In this document: piece after piece, positions 61,301 to 64,000 of the stretch
Layout of the letters: every line of letters begins with the position of its first letter
Numbering within the stretch: the stretch's first letter is position 1
DNA from: Caldifarciminota bacterium UBA5631
Lineage (GTDB): Bacteria; Hydrothermota; Hydrothermia; UBA1063
Assembly: GCA_002421425.1 (NCBI GenBank)
Contig: DIJZ01000025.1
Location: 29,465-93,464 of the forward strand
Reading direction: 5' to 3'
DNA length: 64,000 nucleotides
Translations under genes and position numbers: made by a program
Notes under the pieces: generated by a model
What the model saw: the letters and a program-made list of their open reading frames with translations, nothing else
Told to the model about the DNA's origin: nothing
Databases searched by the model: none

Positions 61301-62907
61301 CAACCTTCTGGTATGGACAAAACTCAAGGGTTGCAACGACAGAAACAGGTCTAAAACCTCCTTTCTGGTCTTCACCATTTATCGGTGTAAATTACACATT
61401 AGCAAGCACATCAAACAGTACGTGGAATAGTTCAACAATTCTTGGCTATGTGCCAGTGCCACTCTTTATGTACTTCAAAATTCAGCATAACCATCCAACC
61501 CTCTCTTACTTCACACCCGACGGCTGGGATAGCCCTATTGTTGCCTCAAATGAAAACTCAACAACCTTGCCACAAATTGTAAAGGGAGATACTACCGTTT
61601 ACATTGCAGGTTGGGTCGCTCTCAACAGGAGCGAAATAAACGCAAATGTTCCATCAGGTAAAACTTTGAGAAACGTAATGTTCTTAAATGACTACGGCCT
61701 GGCGCAAACCACATTATCCGGTCCTTACACTATTTCGCCGTGGAATTATCTCTATTATCAAGGATATCAAACCACTATTCCCGCTGGGCGGCATAGTTTG
61801 ACTTACAAAATCGATTGGGACAATGTAGTGCCCAGCAATCTGTTTAACCACTATCTAAGATGGTGGGGCGAGCAGTACGTCTTTGCACCCATCGGATATC
61901 TTAACTACAATACACCCACCTGGTCCTCTTACGCTCCTCATATGTACACTATCGGTTCTGGATATACACCAAATGTAAGAGCCTTCAGGATAAAGACCGT
62001 TCCTTACCAGTGGACACTTGTAGCGATAAAGAATTCAAAATACGGCACCAGCGGTGATTCAATAGACCTTGACCTTAAGATCTTCGATGATGCCCCAACC
62101 TCACCAAAGGAAGGTTTGGAACATCCCATTACAGCTTCAACACTCGGTCCAGATAAAATAGATTTTGTAACCATTTGGTCAACTGCACAAGAGGACCTGT
62201 ATCCCGGTGTTTACTCCTTTGGCGACGTAAGGGACAGCTTCCAGATAATTTGTTCTAAGTCTTCTATAGGGTACATTATGGCTAATGGAACTGCTACTTT
62301 TGACATTACGTTGGCTGATGGTCAATTTGCTTACGTAGAAAATGTCGTATTCCCACAAAATACAAATCCTACCTTACAAGTTGATGTACCAAGTGGAAAT
62401 GCCGATATAGCCCTTTATCTATTCTCAAAGAGGAATCTCCCCACAAGCTACGCTAATCCTCTCCAGTACGTGGCAATGGCAGACGCCAACGGCGTTGGAG
62501 GAAGTGAGAGTGTAACCTACTCTTCCCCATCGGGTGATGATACAACAGCCCTCGTGGTGATTGTAAAATCTGTAACAGGCAAAGCGCCTGTAACCATTAG
62601 GTTTAACAACGTTATAGTCCTTCAAATAGATGATAATGCCAATAACTTCCTCAATACCCTCACCTATACCATACCCACCATATCAAAGCCCGGAAACGCT
62701 ATCGTTGTAACATCACCAACCTTGCTTCCATTCAGCGTGAGGCTGTACGATGCAACCGGTAGAGAAGTCGCCACCCTCTACGATGGACTTGTAAACAAAG
62801 GCAAGACCTCCATCCGCATACCTTCAAGCCTGAAAGCGGGTGTCTACTACGTCGAAGTGAAGTCAGGAAATAATAGAGAAATACATAGAATGATAATGGT
62901 AAGATAG
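58372..62907 (+). CDS. Giant secreted subtilisin-like protease with sorting-like C-terminus
   Basis: A 1511-residue extracellular S8 protease. A signal-like start and propeptide (to about 130) precede the triad Asp173 (GIMDSGVD), His209 (DNMHGTACA) and Ser387 (NGTSSATPH), with Asn301 in IGNEGSD. The histidine motif HGTACA departs from the usual HGTHVA. At least two beta-sandwich modules with G-x-x-D/N-G...P-G-E-x-V motifs (DNDGKLQPGERV near 480, NNDGAIDPGELV near 775) and other beta domains follow. The last about 80 residues (VRLYDATGREVATLYDG...AGVYYVEVKSG) are a T9SS/FlgD-like C-terminal domain. It overlaps the small upstream gene by 4 nt and ends at a strong terminator. Confidence 0.93.
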   Translation: MNHVLLLLLTLTDVYSKMGTSLQERIQGMKDNDKIGVIVEMKQGYDLSKFREDDYDGKRKYMMKTAEESQKPVVDWLKSIGETENLKQFFVINGFAVRISKSALIELLKREDVAYAIEDEYRKLIPEKEQNYTKVSYPTGSTEIPWDRQIMQADKVWKDLGYEGEGIVIGIMDSGVDVEHPALKESWRGIAGWYDAVNGQPYPYDDNMHGTACASILAGQYNLGVAPKAKWIGVKILDYQGSGSPSAILSGFNWIASLPDSLKPKIVSNSWGLSDWDDVTFFAACSTWKALGIFPVFAIGNEGSDPTLQSVPGTYPTVLAVGATDPNDEILDYSSRGGAPNLARWNNTYNWYAPDWNRHKPDICAPADPVWAAYPGGDYINDFNGTSSATPHAAGEAALILSKNPYLSLNQLYLTIRNNVKLIQPQRYDFPNDTTGWGRIDAYRAVLNTPEPSKSNVVITGYTIDDRLGNNDGKLQPGERVYLRVTFKNRGVSATSFTASLVFDSIPGYAHYVTYNASSVSIGSIDRNEEKVGTFDITLSSSAPTDKYLYFTVKLVTNDATRYQFLNIPITASSYPARSDSLKYDNNSPYYYPGNDSYYAQYNYFAMRFEAAASCRLDSIRVYFAGTATNETLFVWKHNSTYNAPDAELYGWTLINVNTANAWTKVTLTNPIYITQPGYFWIGIRKANANAVPYQDRDGASTVNLSTNNRLDPASWWGRTYWYDFCMRAFVYTEEVTAPQFSEVTSSRLDDSHYGNNDGAIDPGELVSLRISIKNIGITAEQVVGYLSPADQATYDSVTIVKDTAYFGTVYKGEGTNDSDPFIIQFTKWSGLSGFDPTFQLILHYYYGEGLRNEKEDTLTFSIAGPFNTRPGVYYWYPMGSGDGFLLSSYPTGNQDRYWATFAQFSPTVNDSILIDSVDIYGHNDGTQGRNMYLYLWRHNSSAGTPDGAPFYTSTAISVAGGASQFYSVRPNIKIPSTFWYGQNSRVATTETGLKPPFWSSPFIGVNYTLASTSNSTWNSSTILGYVPVPLFMYFKIQHNHPTLSYFTPDGWDSPIVASNENSTTLPQIVKGDTTVYIAGWVALNRSEINANVPSGKTLRNVMFLNDYGLAQTTLSGPYTISPWNYLYYQGYQTTIPAGRHSLTYKIDWDNVVPSNLFNHYLRWWGEQYVFAPIGYLNYNTPTWSSYAPHMYTIGSGYTPNVRAFRIKTVPYQWTLVAIKNSKYGTSGDSIDLDLKIFDDAPTSPKEGLEHPITASTLGPDKIDFVTIWSTAQEDLYPGVYSFGDVRDSFQIICSKSSIGYIMANGTATFDITLADGQFAYVENVVFPQNTNPTLQVDVPSGNADIALYLFSKRNLPTSYANPLQYVAMADANGVGGSESVTYSSPSGDDTTALVVIVKSVTGKAPVTIRFNNVIVLQIDDNANNFLNTLTYTIPTISKPGNAIVVTSPTLLPFSVRLYDATGREVATLYDGLVNKGKTSIRIPSSLKAGVYYVEVKSGNNREIHRMIMVR

Positions 62908-62934
62908 AGTCGCTCGACCAAGTACACTCTTCAT

Positions 62935-62970
62935 GGGGGCTTGCCCTTCGGGCAAGCCCCCAAATTTTTT
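62935..62970 (+). terminator. Intrinsic terminator after the giant subtilase
   Basis: GGGGGCTTGCCC (62935-62946), loop TTC, GGGCAAGCCCCC (62950-62961), then AAATTTTTT. A perfect 12-bp stem directly downstream of the protease gene. Confidence 0.95.
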
Positions 62971-63378
62971 GAAACAACTTATTGACTAAAATTCAACTAA
63001 ATCATTCACACAGACAAAAAGGTCATATTCGCTATCACTCAATCCCCATAAATGCATCATAAAACAAACCATAGAAGTCCAATCGCTATTGGACTTCAAA
63101 TAGCTTAACGCAAGACTGACCCCTATCGAAAAATATCTACAAAATCAAAAACAAGTTGAGTTTATCAAAAATGTGATAAATAATTAACAATTGCAAAAGG
63201 TGCAAATTTTCAACTTCCTAATTTACAGAAGTGATTTTAAGCTTACAAAAAAGCAAAATGAAAATAAACCGCATTTATTACGAGTTTAAGCATTCTCAAG
63301 AGAAAATCTCATCTATCTCAATAAAATCAACAGATACCGAACCCCAAAATTCACAAGATCAAACTCTTGGGAGGCAAA
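62971..63378. other. A-rich regulatory region upstream of wecB
   Basis: No supported coding sequence. It holds a perfect 10-bp hairpin GAAGTCCAAT-CGCT-ATTGGACTTC (63074-63097), not followed by a U-run. Further on, TTGAGT (63156-63161), a 17-bp spacer and AATAAT (63179-63184) form a possible promoter. A palindrome TTTATCA-N6-TGATAAA (63161-63180) fills the spacer and could be an operator. The predicted leader of about 185 nt before wecB is long for this window. GGGAGG lies just before the ATG. Confidence 0.55.
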
Positions 63379-64000
63379 ATGAAAATTGTTGACATTGTTG
63401 GAGCACGTCCTCAATTTGTAAAACTCGCCCTTATATTGAAAGCAATTGAGAAACACAATGCAGAAAATCCCGATAGTAAAATAATAGAGGTTCTCGTTCA
63501 CACTGGACAACACTACGACTATGAGATGTCCCAAATCTTTTTTGACGAACTCGGCCTCAAAGATCCAGACTACCACCTCGGTGTCGGCTCGGGAACCCAC
63601 GCCAACCAGACAGGCGAAATCCTGAAACACACTGAAGAAGTCCTCCTTAAAGAAAAACCAGATCTTGTAATGGTTTACGGTGATACCAATAGCACCCTTG
63701 CGGGGGCCCTTGCTGCTGTAAAGCTTCATATTCCTGTGGCTCACGTGGAGGCCGGGCTAAGGAGCTTCAATAGGAAAATGCCCGAGGAAATCAATCGTGT
63801 ACTAACGGACCACATTTCCAGTTTACTTTTTTGTCCTACTAAAACTGCTGTTGAGAATTTGAGAAGGGAAGGCATTGAAAAGGGAGTTCATCTCGTAGGC
63901 GATGTAATGTACGATGCGGTACTTCTTTACTTAAGCCTTGCTGAGAAGAAATCTAACATTTTAGAGCGTCTCAACTTAGAAGCGAAGTCTTATGCACTGG
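63379..64000 (+). CDS. wecB: UDP-N-acetylglucosamine 2-epimerase, 3'-truncated by the window edge
   Basis: This non-hydrolysing epimerase makes UDP-ManNAc from UDP-GlcNAc for surface polysaccharide. From ATG 63379 (after GGGAGG) the frame stays open to the last base, giving 207 codons. It reads MKIVDIVGARPQFVKLALIL, VHTGQHYDYEMSQIFF, MVYGDTNSTLAGALAAVKL, HVEAGLRSFNRKMPEEINR and VGDVMYDA, a near-complete set of WecB motifs. The rest lies beyond the window. It may belong to a glycan cluster with the glycosyltransferase and flippase at 55-58 kb. Confidence 0.95.
   Translation, partial: MKIVDIVGARPQFVKLALILKAIEKHNAENPDSKIIEVLVHTGQHYDYEMSQIFFDELGLKDPDYHLGVGSGTHANQTGEILKHTEEVLLKEKPDLVMVYGDTNSTLAGALAAVKLHIPVAHVEAGLRSFNRKMPEEINRVLTDHISSLLFCPTKTAVENLRREGIEKGVHLVGDVMYDAVLLYLSLAEKKSNILERLNLEAKSYAL

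Noticed and set aside
1..64000. CRISPR arrays, insertion sequences, prophage or toxin-antitoxin genes
   Set aside because: No regularly spaced repeats, transposase, integrase other than the XerC/D housekeeping type, or toxin-like pairs seen.

Overview
The window reads as a compact chromosome segment of a diderm (Gram-negative-type) bacterium. Envelope markers are a LolC/LolD lipoprotein exporter, an LpxH-like lipid A enzyme, an OmpA-type protein, several lipobox lipoproteins and O-antigen-type glycosyltransferases and flippases. The two subtilases with C-terminal sorting-like domains, the LVIVD-propeller lipoprotein, the archaeal-type phosphoglycerate mutase and the Cys-less Thi4 fit an uncultured anaerobic, probably thermophilic lineage near the FCB group (for example WOR-3/Stahlbacteria or Hydrothermae). 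That placement is inference; no rRNA gene is present.

Layout. 1-3.1 kb: truncated acetate kinase, a DUF3108-like gene, then a minus-strand unit of small lipoprotein, tRNA-Ala, tRNA-Leu and a BtuF-like gene behind one strong promoter. 3.2-9.9 kb: minus-strand operon lysS-lolC-lolD-FemAB-like-glycosyltransferase-flippase, nearly every junction overlapping. 10.1-12.1 kb: ABC-2 exporter pair. 12.2-15.8 kb: TPP riboswitch followed by thiC-thiM-thi4-thiE. 16-21.5 kb: PKD/LVIVD lipoprotein, DUF2207 protein, sugar epimerase, acylphosphatase. 21.6-26.1 kb: manC-lipoprotein-OmpA unit. 26.1-30.2 kb: a PlsY-kinase fusion and a secreted subtilase. 30.3-34.7 kb: three tandem amidohydrolases (the first without its metal ligands) and tsaD. 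34.7-39.4 kb: lpxH-sppA-purB, and DUF1015-OsmC. 39.4-42.4 kb: BtuCD-like transporter genes and apgM. 42.4-47.5 kb: S9 peptidase-trmFO-xerC-flippase-like operon. 47.9-53 kb: YtxH-like small gene-accD-malK-like-yihY-pyrF-barrel protein. 53-54.8 kb: PHP phosphoesterase and mtnA. 55-64 kb: glycosyltransferase, flippase, a small secreted protein coupled to a 1511-residue subtilase, and a truncated wecB. This last part has a different base skew from the rest.

The genes are mainly housekeeping, cofactor and envelope functions packed with ATGA or longer overlaps. Convergent genes often overlap at their 3' ends, and clear intrinsic terminators are few. Promoters resemble sigma70 sites (TTGNNN, 17 bp, TATAAT-like). 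Several genes have a TATAAT-like box 6-9 nt before an ATG and no Shine-Dalgarno, suggesting leaderless mRNAs. The most unusual points are two consecutive genes (yihY, pyrF) that appear to start at AUU exactly 7 nt after GGAGG, the PlsY-kinase fusion, the metal-less amidohydrolase paralogue, and a TPP riboswitch whose mutually exclusive pairings can be read from the sequence.
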